A DNA stretch of 64,000 bases from Proteiniphilum sp. UBA5384 (GTDB lineage Bacteria; Bacteroidota; Bacteroidia; Bacteroidales; Dysgonomonadaceae). Shown in pieces: positions 54,593 through 63,017 of this stretch (positions within the stretch are counted from its first letter, which is position 1; each line of letters starts with the position of its first letter). A program made the translations under genes and the position numbers. The DNA lies in assembly GCF_002410825.1 (NCBI RefSeq), contig NZ_DHOS01000030.1, forward strand, positions 166,178 through 230,177, read 5' to 3'. The notes beneath the pieces are model-generated. The model searched no databases. It had not been told where the DNA came from and saw nothing but the letters and a program-made list of their open reading frames with translations.

Positions 54593-54621
54593 TTGTTTTT
54601 AAATATATCTCTATATATTTG
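54593..54621 (+). promoter_or_regulatory. Promoter of the ECF sigma factor gene
   Basis: TTG (54593-54595), 18 bases, then TATATTTG (54614-54621) fits the Bacteroidetes promoter form and predicts a leader of about 35 bases before the ATG at 54663. Confidence 0.65.
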
Positions 54622-54662
54622 CAGAGACAACGATCATTTAACACATTAAAGGCGCATTGCTT

Positions 54663-55181
54663 ATGAAAACAAAGATTTCTTTCGAAAAACAGCTATTAGG
54701 TCTGCAGGACAATATGTTCAACTTTGCACTGACATTAACTGCCGACAGGGAGGAAGCTAAAGATCTGTTGCAGGAAACTACCCTTCGTGTATTGGATAAT
54801 AGGGAAAAATATTACGAGAATGTGAACTTCAAGGGATGGGTTTTCACCATCATGCATAATATTTTCGTAAATAATTACCGTAAAATTGTCAGAAGCCAAA
54901 CGATTATCGACAAGACAGAGAACCTTTATCATCTCAACTTGCCGCAAGATTCAGGTTTTGATACACCCGACGGTGCCTATACTATCAAAGAGATAAATAA
55001 AGCAATCAACAGCTTCACGGACGAGTACAAGGTGCCATTCTCAATGCATGTTTCAGGATATAAATATGAAGAGATCGCGAAACATCTGGGATTGCCTATT
55101 GGAACTGTAAAAAGTAGAATATTTTTTGCAAGGAAAAGACTTCAGGAACTGCTTAAGGACTTTAGATTTTACTCAGAGTAA
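54663..55181 (+). CDS. ECF-type RNA polymerase sigma factor
   Basis: A 172-residue sigma-70 family protein (ATG at 54663; a TTG two codons earlier is less likely). Region 2 is seen as NFALTLTADREEAKDLLQET with FKGWVFTIMHNIFVNNYRK, and region 4 as YKYEEIAKHLGLPIGTVKSR followed by FFARKRLQELL. No anti-sigma factor gene lies next to it, so it may be controlled transcriptionally or by a distant partner. It has its own promoter and terminator. Its regulon cannot be inferred from this window. Confidence 0.93.
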   Translation: MKTKISFEKQLLGLQDNMFNFALTLTADREEAKDLLQETTLRVLDNREKYYENVNFKGWVFTIMHNIFVNNYRKIVRSQTIIDKTENLYHLNLPQDSGFDTPDGAYTIKEINKAINSFTDEYKVPFSMHVSGYKYEEIAKHLGLPIGTVKSRIFFARKRLQELLKDFRFYSE

Positions 55182-55220
55182 TATAATGAGTGAAGAGATA
55201 AATAAAGAATTATACAAAAG

Positions 55221-55246
55221 ACCCCTTTCATGTAAAGGGGTTTTTT
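55221..55246 (+). terminator. Terminator of the sigma factor gene
   Basis: ACCCCTTT (55221-55228), a 5-base loop and AAAGGGGT (55234-55241) are followed by a T run, 39 bases after the stop codon. Confidence 0.88.
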
Positions 55247-55335
55247 ATGAATAAAAAAGTATCTGTTGCCTGTTCCTCGTGGGTAGATTGAAATAATAAA
55301 TTATTTTTTGTAATCGATAAAAAAGAAATTAGCAT

Positions 55336-56280
55336 ATGGAGATTGTCTGGTTGTTATTGTCGTTGGTTATTTTGTATTTGGGCGCGGAGGGATTGGTTTC
55401 CGGAGCATCTTCACTGGCGAAACGCATTGGTATCAGTCCATTGGTTATCGGACTTACTATTGTGTCTATAGGTACCAGTGCGCCGGAACTGGTAGTGAGT
55501 GTGAAAGCTGCATTGAACGGACAGAGTGCACTCTCAATAGGGAATGTGTTGGGATCAAATTTTTTTAATATAGGTATTATTTTAGGATTGTCCGCCATCA
55601 TCTATCCGTTGGCGGTAAAGCGGCAGCTATTGAAGTTGGATGTGCCGGTGATGGTATTGGCTTCTGTGTTGTTTTTTCTGCTATTTCTTGATTCAAAAAT
55701 ATCAAGGGGTGAGGCTCTGATCTTTATGCTGCTATTTGTTTCATATACAGCGTATCTTCTGATATCTTCAAAAAAGAAAGACACAACAAATACTGGGGAT
55801 AAAAAGAATGAAGACGAGATACGATTAAGCAAGCATTGGGTAATAGATGTACTTTTTATTGGGGTGGGTTTAGTGGCTTTGGTCTATGGATCCGATTTGT
55901 TGGTAGATAATGCGGTCATTATTGCGGAGCGGTTGGGGATGTCGGAAGCGATAATCGGTCTCACTATCGTGGCCGCTGGTACGAGTATGCCGGAACTGGC
56001 TACTTCGGTAGTGGCCGCCATCAAGAAGCGGTCAGATATAGCGATAGGGAATGTAGTAGGATCGAATATCTTTAATATTCTATTGATCCTGGGGGTTGCC
56101 GGATTGATTCAGCCTATCAGTACACCCGATATCAATTATATGGACAGTTTGTCTGTGATTGGCATCAGTTTGTTGTTATGGTTTTTCATGAAGAAGAGCA
56201 GTCGTATTGGACGTTGGCAAGGAGTCGTATTTATTCTGTTTTTTTTAACTTACTTTTATTTCAAACTGTCTTCGATGTAA
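55336..56280 (+). CDS. CaCA-family sodium/calcium (cation) exchanger
   Basis: A 314-residue membrane protein with the two inverted alpha repeats of the CaCA family: GLTIVSIGTSAPELVVSV (about residue 40) with GNVLGSNFFNIGIILG, and GLTIVAAGTSMPELATSV (about 210) with GNVVGSNIFNILLILG. A charged cytoplasmic loop (about residues 150-165) separates the halves. It resembles Escherichia coli YrbG and would exchange Na+ or H+ for Ca2+ at the inner membrane. It appears to be monocistronic. Confidence 0.93.
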   Translation: MEIVWLLLSLVILYLGAEGLVSGASSLAKRIGISPLVIGLTIVSIGTSAPELVVSVKAALNGQSALSIGNVLGSNFFNIGIILGLSAIIYPLAVKRQLLKLDVPVMVLASVLFFLLFLDSKISRGEALIFMLLFVSYTAYLLISSKKKDTTNTGDKKNEDEIRLSKHWVIDVLFIGVGLVALVYGSDLLVDNAVIIAERLGMSEAIIGLTIVAAGTSMPELATSVVAAIKKRSDIAIGNVVGSNIFNILLILGVAGLIQPISTPDINYMDSLSVIGISLLLWFFMKKSSRIGRWQGVVFILFFLTYFYFKLSSM

Positions 56281-56284
56281 AAAA

Positions 56285-56324
56285 CAGCATATCCTAAGAA
56301 GCTCGGAGCTGATAGGATATGCTG
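56285..56324. terminator. Bidirectional terminator between the CaCA gene and lon
   Basis: A perfect 12-bp stem, CAGCATATCCTA (56285-56296) with TAGGATATGCTG (56313-56324), encloses a small inner stem (AGCTC/GAGCT). It lies between two convergent genes. Confidence 0.85.
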
Positions 56325-56336
56325 ATGTTACTTTTG

Positions 56337-58802
56337 CTATTTTTCCACCTTGATTGAAAAATCTTTTGGATGATCAACTTTCTCTTTTAGGAGTGCGAGA
56401 TCTATTACCTCTTTTACGTCCTCCACATAGTGAAAAGTGAGTCCTTTGACATATTCTGGATTGATCTCATCGATATCTTTTTTATTTTCTTTACAAAGGA
56501 TAATTTCTTTAATTCCTGCCCGTTTTGCTGCAAGGATCTTTTCTCGGATACCCCCTACGGGAAGGACCTTACCCCGAAGTGTAATTTCACCGGTCATTGC
56601 AAGGTTGGAACGTACCTTCCGTTGTGTATATTCAGATACCAGGGAGGTAATCATCGTAATACCCGCAGATGGTCCGTCCTTGGGTATGGCTCCTTCCGGC
56701 ACGTGAATATGGGTATTCCAGTTTTCAAATACAGCCGGATCAATTTCCAAATCCTCTGCATGTGAATGGATATACTCCATTGCCAACATCGCCGATTCTT
56801 TCATCACGTCACCCAAATTTCCGGTGAGGGTGAGTTTAGCTCCTTTTCCCCTGCTGAGCGAACTTTCCACGAAAAGGATCTCGCCCCCTACCGCAGTCCA
56901 TGCCAGTCCTGTTACAACGCCGGCATATTGATTACCCTGATAGCTATCCCTGCTGTATTCTTCAATGCCGAGATATTCTCTCAGATCTGATATTTTAAGA
57001 CTTTTTGGATAGGGTTCATCAGATGCGATTTTCCGGGCCACTTTGCGCATGATCTTGGCAATCTTTTTATTTAGTTCGCGTACTCCCGATTCTCTTGTAT
57101 AACTTTCTATGATCTTTTGGAGGACAGATTTGGGAATTGAAAATGTACCTTTCTCGATACCATGATTCTGAAGTTCTTTGGGAATCAGATGGCGGAAGGC
57201 AATTTCAATTTTTTCCTCGGTAATATAACCTCCCACATTGATCAGTTCCATACGGTCGACAAGGGGTTGGGGAATACTATTGAGATTGTTTGCAGTAGCA
57301 ATAAAAAGAACTTTCGACAGATCGTAATCAATAGAAAGGAAGTTGTCGTGAAATGTTGAATTCTGTTCCGGATCTAATACCTCTAGCAGAGCTGAGGAGG
57401 GGTCACCCCTGAAATCATTTCCTATCTTGTCTATTTCATCGAGCACAAAGACAGGATTCGAGGTTCCTGCTTTTTGTATGTTCTGAATGATTCGGCCCGG
57501 GATGGCACCAATATACGTGCGACGATGTCCACGAATTTCAGCTTCATCATGTAAACCGCCAAGCGAAACGCGTACATATTTACGATTCAATGCTGCGGCG
57601 ATGGATTTACCCAATGAGGTTTTCCCAACACCCGGAGGCCCGTAAAGACACAGTATGGGAGACTTTAGGTCTCTCTTCAGTTTCAATACTGCCAAGTGTT
57701 CGATAATCCGTTCCTTTACCTTTTCCATGCCGAAATGGTCTTTATCAAGCACTTTTTGGGCATTTTTCAGACTGAAATTATCTTTACTATAGATATTCCA
57801 TGGCAGTTCGAGAATAGTTTGAAGATAACCGAACTGTACTGAATAATCAGGAGATTGAGGATTTAGTCGTTCCAGTTTTTGTACTTCTTTTTCGAATATC
57901 TCTCCGACTTCTTCACCCCATTTCTTTTCCTTCGCCTTTTTTCTGAATTCATCAATCTCGATCTGTTGCGTATTTCCTCCCAGTTCTTCCTGAATAGTTT
58001 TGATCTGCTGCTGCAGGAAATATTCTTTCTGTTGCCGGTTCAGGTCTTCACGAGTCTTCATCTGGATATTCATTTTTAACTCCAGTATCTGGGATTCACG
58101 ATTGAGGATCATCAGCAAGCGGTAAGCCTGCTCTTTATCGTCGTTGATGCTCAGTAGTTCCTGCTTCTCATGTGCATCTATGGGTAAATTAGTCCCACTA
58201 TAGCTGATGAGCATACTGGAGAATGATTCACTGCTGAGGGTTTGTATTAATTCTTTGGGAGGATCGCCCAACAGGTGTATCATCTGTAGCAGAGCATCGC
58301 GGATGGAATCGAGAATTGCTTTGAATTCTTTGTCGTCTTTTGAGGCTTTTATATACTCTCTTAATTTGAAAGTAGCTTTTAAGTATGGCTCAGTCTGGGT
58401 AATCTGCTGCCATTCAAATCTTTTTTTTGCTTGCACGATAATACTCAGGTTATTGTCGCCAAGCTCAATGACACGTATTATTTCGGCGAGAACACCGACC
58501 GGATAAAGATCGCCTTCTCCGGGATCGTCCACGTTGGAATCCTTTTGGCATACTAATCCTATGTATTTTTGTTTTCCACCAAGCGACTTGATCAGATCCA
58601 ATGATTTTTTTCTTCCTACAGATATAGGTAGTGTACTGCCCGGGAAGACTATAGTATTACGTAGGGGAAGCAAAGGGAGTGTTTCTTTCAGCAGAGATTC
58701 ATCAATTTCTTGGTTGCCATCGATAAAATCGCTGGCAATGAAAGATATTACATTTGCCTCCGGATACTCCTCAAGTGTCGTATGTTTTTTGAATGGGTTC
58801 AT
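56337..58802 (-). CDS. lon: ATP-dependent Lon protease
   Basis: An 821-residue protein with the LonA plan: an N-terminal substrate-binding domain (LPLLPLRNTIVFPGSTLPI near residue 45), a coiled region, the AAA+ domain (Walker A LYGPPGVGKTSLGKSIA near 390; Walker B VFVLDEIDKIG) and the Ser-Lys protease domain (Ser712 in PKDGPSAGITM and Lys755 in GGIREKILAAKRAGI, 43 residues apart as in Escherichia coli). It degrades damaged and regulatory proteins. Promoter at 58890-58897. Confidence 0.98.
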   Translation of the reverse strand: MNPFKKHTTLEEYPEANVISFIASDFIDGNQEIDESLLKETLPLLPLRNTIVFPGSTLPISVGRKKSLDLIKSLGGKQKYIGLVCQKDSNVDDPGEGDLYPVGVLAEIIRVIELGDNNLSIIVQAKKRFEWQQITQTEPYLKATFKLREYIKASKDDKEFKAILDSIRDALLQMIHLLGDPPKELIQTLSSESFSSMLISYSGTNLPIDAHEKQELLSINDDKEQAYRLLMILNRESQILELKMNIQMKTREDLNRQQKEYFLQQQIKTIQEELGGNTQQIEIDEFRKKAKEKKWGEEVGEIFEKEVQKLERLNPQSPDYSVQFGYLQTILELPWNIYSKDNFSLKNAQKVLDKDHFGMEKVKERIIEHLAVLKLKRDLKSPILCLYGPPGVGKTSLGKSIAAALNRKYVRVSLGGLHDEAEIRGHRRTYIGAIPGRIIQNIQKAGTSNPVFVLDEIDKIGNDFRGDPSSALLEVLDPEQNSTFHDNFLSIDYDLSKVLFIATANNLNSIPQPLVDRMELINVGGYITEEKIEIAFRHLIPKELQNHGIEKGTFSIPKSVLQKIIESYTRESGVRELNKKIAKIMRKVARKIASDEPYPKSLKISDLREYLGIEEYSRDSYQGNQYAGVVTGLAWTAVGGEILFVESSLSRGKGAKLTLTGNLGDVMKESAMLAMEYIHSHAEDLEIDPAVFENWNTHIHVPEGAIPKDGPSAGITMITSLVSEYTQRKVRSNLAMTGEITLRGKVLPVGGIREKILAAKRAGIKEIILCKENKKDIDEINPEYVKGLTFHYVEDVKEVIDLALLKEKVDHPKDFSIKVEK

Positions 58803-58841
58803 CTTTTATATTGTTTCCTGTAATCCAAACAGAAAAATGTT

Positions 58842-58849
58842 TATATTTG
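58842..58849 (+). promoter_or_regulatory. Candidate -7 box for trmN6
   Basis: TATATTTG matches TAnnTTTG and lies 109 bases before the methyltransferase ATG. No -33 box at the usual distance. Confidence 0.4.
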
Positions 58850-58864
58850 TTTTTAGTTTTTGTA

Positions 58865-58879
58865 TGGTATACAATACCA
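58865..58879. promoter_or_regulatory. Perfect dyad in the lon-trmN6 gap
   Basis: TGGTAT-ACA-ATACCA is a perfect inverted repeat just downstream of the predicted lon start site and also in the trmN6 leader. It could be an operator acting on either gene. Confidence 0.35.
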
Positions 58880-58889
58880 AAATCCGTGC

Positions 58890-58897
58890 CAAACTTA
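58890..58897 (-). promoter_or_regulatory. lon promoter -7 box
   Basis: TAAGTTTG on the minus strand fits TAnnTTTG, with ATTG 17 bases upstream of it. It predicts a leader of about 80 bases for lon. Confidence 0.55.
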
Positions 58898-58957
58898 TTG
58901 TAATTGACTTTTATCAATCGTTACATCAGTAAATCATCACATCATCACATTAATATT

Positions 58958-59674
58958 ATGAGCAATCCTTATTTCCGGTTTAAACAATTTACTGTTTTCC
59001 ACGACAAGTGTGCCATGAAAGTGGGTACTGATGGTGTACTGATTGGAGCATGGACTAATGTGCAGGATGCTGCTCATATATTGGATGTAGGTACGGGTAC
59101 TGGACTTATTGCATTGATGGCAGCACAGCGCAATCCTAATGCAAAGGTAGTGGCAATTGATGTGGATGACCATGCTGTGGAGCAGGCAATAGTAAATATA
59201 AAGAATTCTCCCTTCCCTGACAGAATTACCGTAGCTAGTTTTGCTTTTCAGGAATTTGCACAACAAAATGCAAACCGTTTCGATCTGATCGTGACGAATC
59301 CGCCCTATTTTTCAGATTCCCTCATGCCATCAGATGAAAAACGGGCAAGGGCCAGACATTCTATTTCGCTAACCCTGGATGAATTGTTGCATTGTGCTAG
59401 AATGTGCCTGGGTATGAATGGCATACTCTCAATCATCCTCCCATACGGCAAGAGCTCCGAACTGGAATCTCTATGTAAAAAGCATATGTACTTCGTGAAG
59501 CGGAAAACAATTGTATATCCATTGCCCGACAACGAACCGAAACGGATTTTGACTGAATTGGCATTAGCCCCGGTGGTAAGGACTGTAATTGATTCGCTGA
59601 CGATTGAGGTTTCCAGACATCAATATACTGATGAATTTATATCTCTGGCAAAAGATTTTTACCTTACATTGTGA
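58958..59674 (+). CDS. trmN6: tRNA1(Val) (adenine37-N6)-methyltransferase TrmN6
   Basis: A 238-residue class I methyltransferase starting at the ATG at 58958 (MSNPYFRFKQFTVFHDKCAMK). It shows the family start motif, the SAM-binding strand ILDVGTGTGLIALMAAQ and the catalytic NPPY of N6-adenine methyltransferases (VTNPPYFSDS, about residue 118). In Escherichia coli this protein (YfiC) methylates A37 of tRNA1(Val). It is divergent from lon. Confidence 0.92.
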   Translation: MSNPYFRFKQFTVFHDKCAMKVGTDGVLIGAWTNVQDAAHILDVGTGTGLIALMAAQRNPNAKVVAIDVDDHAVEQAIVNIKNSPFPDRITVASFAFQEFAQQNANRFDLIVTNPPYFSDSLMPSDEKRARARHSISLTLDELLHCARMCLGMNGILSIILPYGKSSELESLCKKHMYFVKRKTIVYPLPDNEPKRILTELALAPVVRTVIDSLTIEVSRHQYTDEFISLAKDFYLTL

Positions 59675-59772
59675 TTTTGCATTAAATTCTTCCTTTTCCA
59701 GAAGAAGGAGATTTTTTGTTGTCACTCCCCACTCTTTATTCTTAAAAATTTTCGTGTGATTGTAAAAAGTAG

Positions 59773-59780
59773 TAATTTTG
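59773..59780 (+). promoter_or_regulatory. hpt promoter
   Basis: TAATTTTG fits TAnnTTTG; TTTC (59750-59753) lies 19 bases upstream as a -33 box with three of four matches. The leader would be very short, about 15 bases before the GTG at 59802. A weak hairpin with a T run (about 59688-59716) between trmN6 and this promoter may end the trmN6 transcript. Confidence 0.6.
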
Positions 59781-59801
59781 GCGTTTTAAAATTCCATCAT
59801 A

Positions 59802-60338
59802 GTGAAAGAAGTCATAACCATCAGGGATAAGCAATTTGAGTTGTTTATTGAGCAGGAAATCATTGAAGAAGGGATAAAACGGATTGCCGGCCGGATCAAT
59901 TCGGATCTCGAAGGAAAGAACCCTATATTTCTGGCCGTACTCAACGGTGCCTTTATGTTTGCCGGAGAGTTGATGAAAGAGGTATCCATCCCCAGTGAAA
60001 TTACTTTTGTGCGTCTCGCATCCTACCATGGAACAGCCACTACAAACAAGGTACAGGAAGTGCTGGGATTGAATGAAAGCATTGAAGGACGCAGTGTAGT
60101 GATCATAGAAGATATTGTGGATAGTGGAAATACGATGGTGGCACTCAAGAAACAGCTTGAAAAATATAATCCTAAAGAGGTGCGGGTTGCCACTCTACTT
60201 TTTAAACCCGCTGCTTTACGGCAAAAATTTTATATCGATTATGTAGTGCTTGAAATTCCCAATGATTTCATAGTCGGTTATGGATTGGATTATGATGGTT
60301 ACGGCCGGAACCTGAAAGATATCTATAAGGTAAAATAA
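59802..60338 (+). CDS. hpt: Hypoxanthine phosphoribosyltransferase
   Basis: A 178-residue type I phosphoribosyltransferase with a GTG start at 59802. It shows LAVLNGAFMFAGELMKE (about residue 45), the flexible-loop region VRLASYHG and the PRPP-binding motif VVIIEDIVDSGNTM (about residues 98-111). It salvages hypoxanthine, and probably guanine, to nucleotides using PRPP. Often located next to adk in other Bacteroidetes; no adk is here. Own promoter. Confidence 0.95.
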   Translation: MKEVITIRDKQFELFIEQEIIEEGIKRIAGRINSDLEGKNPIFLAVLNGAFMFAGELMKEVSIPSEITFVRLASYHGTATTNKVQEVLGLNESIEGRSVVIIEDIVDSGNTMVALKKQLEKYNPKEVRVATLLFKPAALRQKFYIDYVVLEIPNDFIVGYGLDYDGYGRNLKDIYKVK

Positions 60339-60504
60339 CCGACCTTCATTAAACCTACCCCTGCTTATAATGTCATAGCGGTAGACAGTGAACGTGAGAT
60401 GCATTATTTAATGTAAAAAAATGGATAAGGGTCTATAAAGAAATTAAAAAGGACTTTTTTCTGGAAATTTCTTTATAAATTGTAGTCCGAAATGAAAAAA
60501 TAGC

Positions 60505-60512
60505 TATTTTTG
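60505..60512 (+). promoter_or_regulatory. Promoter -7 box of the second tonB
   Basis: TATTTTTG matches TAnnTTTG, 51 bases before the start. A TTG lies about 22 bases upstream. The remainder of the 224-base gap has no gene. Confidence 0.6.
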
Positions 60513-60562
60513 CAGTTGAACAATGTGAGAGAACAAGCAGTAGAGATAAAAAAGAACACACA

Positions 60563-61261
60563 ATGGACAAAGATCAAGTAAAAAAATCGCCGAAAGCGAA
60601 TTTGGAGAAGCATAGAGGTACATATATCCTGATGGGATTAGTACTGGGTGTTTCTATCCTTTTCTTCGCTTTTGAATGGTCGACCGAAACCCGCAAGCTG
60701 GACGAGACTGTTCTTGTTGCGGATGTCTTGGCCGAAGAGGAAATCGAGATTACTCGTCGCGAACCGACTCCTCCGCCCCCTCCACCTCCACCGGAACCGG
60801 AAGCCCCCGAGATCATAGAAGTGGTAGAAGAGAAAGTGGAAACAAGGATGGAGATAAAGTCGGAAGATGACCAAACACAGAGACAAAACCAGGTTTATAT
60901 TCCGCCTCCACCACCCAAACCTAAACAGGAAGAGGTAACTGAAGAAATCTTTGTGGTAGTGGAAGAACAACCTGAATTCCCTGGCGGAAATGCGGCTATG
61001 ATGAAGTTTTTGAGCGACAATATCCGGTATCCGGTCATTGCACAGGAAAACGGTATTCAGGGTCGTGTAATCTGTAACTTTGTGGTAGAACGGGACGGTA
61101 GCATTACTGACGTGCAGGTGGTTCGTGGACAGGATCCCTCTCTTGACAAGGAAGCTGTCCGTGTAATCCAGCAGATGCCTAAATGGAAACCGGGCAAACA
61201 GCGTGGATCTGCGGTACGTGTTCGGTTTACACTACCGGTAGTATTCCGTCTGCAAAACTAA
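60563..61261 (+). CDS. tonB: Energy transducer TonB (second, unlinked copy)
   Basis: A 232-residue protein with a short cytoplasmic N-terminus, one membrane helix (about residues 20-38), an acidic then proline-rich linker (PPPPPPPPEPEAPE near residue 73 and PPPPPKPKQEE near 115) and a C-terminal TonB domain (about 137-232: FPGGNAAMMKFLSDNIRYP, GIQGRVICNFVVERDGSI, ending FTLPVVFRLQN). This domain is strongly similar to that of the exb-linked TonB at 20979. With no exb genes alongside, it probably shares the motor encoded at 18735-20964 or another one. Confidence 0.94.
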   Translation: MDKDQVKKSPKANLEKHRGTYILMGLVLGVSILFFAFEWSTETRKLDETVLVADVLAEEEIEITRREPTPPPPPPPPEPEAPEIIEVVEEKVETRMEIKSEDDQTQRQNQVYIPPPPPKPKQEEVTEEIFVVVEEQPEFPGGNAAMMKFLSDNIRYPVIAQENGIQGRVICNFVVERDGSITDVQVVRGQDPSLDKEAVRVIQQMPKWKPGKQRGSAVRVRFTLPVVFRLQN

Positions 61262-61280
61262 AATAACTATAAATTAGGGG

Positions 61281-61313
61281 AAAAGCTGCTTTTGATGTTC
61301 AAAGGCAGCTTTT
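61281..61313 (+). terminator. Terminator of the second tonB
   Basis: AAAAGCTGC (61281-61289) pairs with GCAGCTTTT (61305-61313), with further inner pairing, starting 20 bases after the stop codon; the last arm supplies the T run. Confidence 0.85.
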
Positions 61314-61328
61314 TGCTTATAATCTATT

Positions 61329-62309
61329 ATGATGGAAGATAAAATTGTTGTTTTTGAAAAAATCATCGACAAGTCGATTAAGCGCGTATTAAAAGGTTAT
61401 CAACCCCGGACCTTATTCGTTCCTGCTGAATATATATTATCTTTGGGTGGAAAAAGACTTCGGCCGCTATTGACGCTGATGGCGGCAGATCTCTTTGGCA
61501 AAAATCCAGAGGAGGTGATCGATGCAGCACTTGCTGTGGAAATATTCCATAATTTTTCTCTTGTCCATGACGACCTGATGGATAAAGCTGATTTGAGACG
61601 GGGATATCCTACCGTACATCAAAAATGGAGTGACAATAGTGCGATCCTTTCGGGTGATGCCTTGGTTATCGAAGCATATAAATATATTGCAAAAGTGCCG
61701 GAGAAAGTGCTTCCCGATATCTTGCACCTTTTCTCCTCTACAGCGATGGAGATATGTGAAGGACAGCAATATGATATGGACTTTGAACAGCGCCTCGATG
61801 TAACCGAAGAAGAATATATTGAAATGATTCGACTGAAAACGGCTGTACTTGTTGGATGTGCACTGAAAATTGGAGCTATTATTGCCGGTGCCCCGGCTAA
61901 GGATGCCGATTCAATTTATCAATTTGGCATCAATATCGGTCTGGCTTTTCAGTTAAAGGATGATTTGTTGGATGTCTATGGGGATACTAAAACATTCGGT
62001 AAAAAGATAGGCGGTGATATTTTGTGTAATAAAAAGACCTTCCTGTTGATACGAAGTTTAAAAAGCGCCAATAAGGCACAAAGAGAAGAGTTACTCAAAT
62101 GGCTGGTCGCCACTGAATATAACCCCGAGGATAAAATCAAATTCATTAAAAATATTTATGATGAGTTAAATTTAAAATTCACCGTTGAAAATCTGATTGA
62201 AAAGTATTACCTTGCATCGTTGGAGTATCTGTCATCGATTAATATCCCGGACAACCGTAAAAAAGATTTGATAATCCTGTCGGAGAATCTGATGTACAGG
62301 CAGAAATAA
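61329..62309 (+). CDS. Polyprenyl diphosphate synthase
   Basis: A 326-residue all-helical trans-prenyltransferase. It has GGKRLRPLLTLMA (about residue 45), the first aspartate motif DDLMD in VHDDLMDKADLRRG (about 84) and the second, DDLLD in FQLKDDLLDVYGD (about 210). The family joins isopentenyl units into long chains; octaprenyl diphosphate for menaquinone is a reasonable guess, but chain length cannot be read with certainty. It starts a three-gene unit with the gene at 62322 (12-base gap) and tatD. Confidence 0.93.
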   Translation: MMEDKIVVFEKIIDKSIKRVLKGYQPRTLFVPAEYILSLGGKRLRPLLTLMAADLFGKNPEEVIDAALAVEIFHNFSLVHDDLMDKADLRRGYPTVHQKWSDNSAILSGDALVIEAYKYIAKVPEKVLPDILHLFSSTAMEICEGQQYDMDFEQRLDVTEEEYIEMIRLKTAVLVGCALKIGAIIAGAPAKDADSIYQFGINIGLAFQLKDDLLDVYGDTKTFGKKIGGDILCNKKTFLLIRSLKSANKAQREELLKWLVATEYNPEDKIKFIKNIYDELNLKFTVENLIEKYYLASLEYLSSINIPDNRKKDLIILSENLMYRQK

Positions 62310-62321
62310 ATTATCAATCGC

Positions 62322-63017
62322 ATGCCCTATCGTAGATTGCCAAATACAGATAATGCCCGTATCAGGGCTTTGAGTGCAGCCGTGGAAAAGGCTGCCGATA
62401 CAGACTTTCAGGAACTTTCCTTTTCAATAGGTGTTCTTGAGGAGGCGAAAAGTGTATTGACGCGTTTCGAGCATTTATCAGCCCGTTATCAACAGTTGTA
62501 CGATACCCAGGTGAAGGCCGGTAAGTCCTTTACGGGGAAGGCAAAGAATGCCCGCATGTATATTTCCCATTTTATACAGGTATTGTATATGTGTGTGATA
62601 CGATCGGAAATCAAAGAAAAGCAGCTCTCTCTCTATGGATTAGAGGAGAATAATATGGTGGTTCCGGATTTGATCTCTAATGAGCAATTATTGGAGTGGG
62701 GACAAAAAATCATTGAGGGGGAACAACGGCGTACTGCTCAAGGAGGTGTACCGATTTATAACCCATCTATCGCCAAGGTCAATGTAATGTTTACCCTTTT
62801 TAAAGAAGGGTATCAAACTCAGAAATTACATCAAAAAGCAACTGCCCGTGTCTTACAGGAAGTGGCTGATTATAGGAAAAAAGTTGATGAAATTATTTTG
62901 GAAATCTGGGAAGAGGTGGAAAAACACAATACCTCTTTGTCCCCGGAAGAACGACTTACCCAAAACCGGGAATACGGCATTGTTTATTATTACAGAAAAG
63001 GAGAAATTGCGAAATGA
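62322..63017 (+). CDS. Conserved helical protein of unknown function (paralogue of the gene at 48237)
   Basis: A 231-residue cytoplasmic protein without signal peptide, helical throughout. It is closely similar over its whole length to the protein at 48237, with only an extra C-terminal RKGEIAK-like tail. Shared blocks include RRLPNTDNARI, EHLSARYQQL, ISHFIQVLY, GVPIYNPSIAKVNV and NREYGIVYY. It lies between a polyprenyl synthase gene and tatD and its stop overlaps the tatD start (ATGA). The housekeeping context suggests that this is the ancestral copy; function unknown. Confidence 0.85.
   Translation: MPYRRLPNTDNARIRALSAAVEKAADTDFQELSFSIGVLEEAKSVLTRFEHLSARYQQLYDTQVKAGKSFTGKAKNARMYISHFIQVLYMCVIRSEIKEKQLSLYGLEENNMVVPDLISNEQLLEWGQKIIEGEQRRTAQGGVPIYNPSIAKVNVMFTLFKEGYQTQKLHQKATARVLQEVADYRKKVDEIILEIWEEVEKHNTSLSPEERLTQNREYGIVYYYRKGEIAK

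Noticed and set aside
54663..55181. Sigma/anti-sigma pair controlling a SusCD locus
   Set aside because: No FecR-type anti-sigma gene or SusC with an extra N-terminal signalling domain lies next to the sigma factor gene, so such a link is unsupported.
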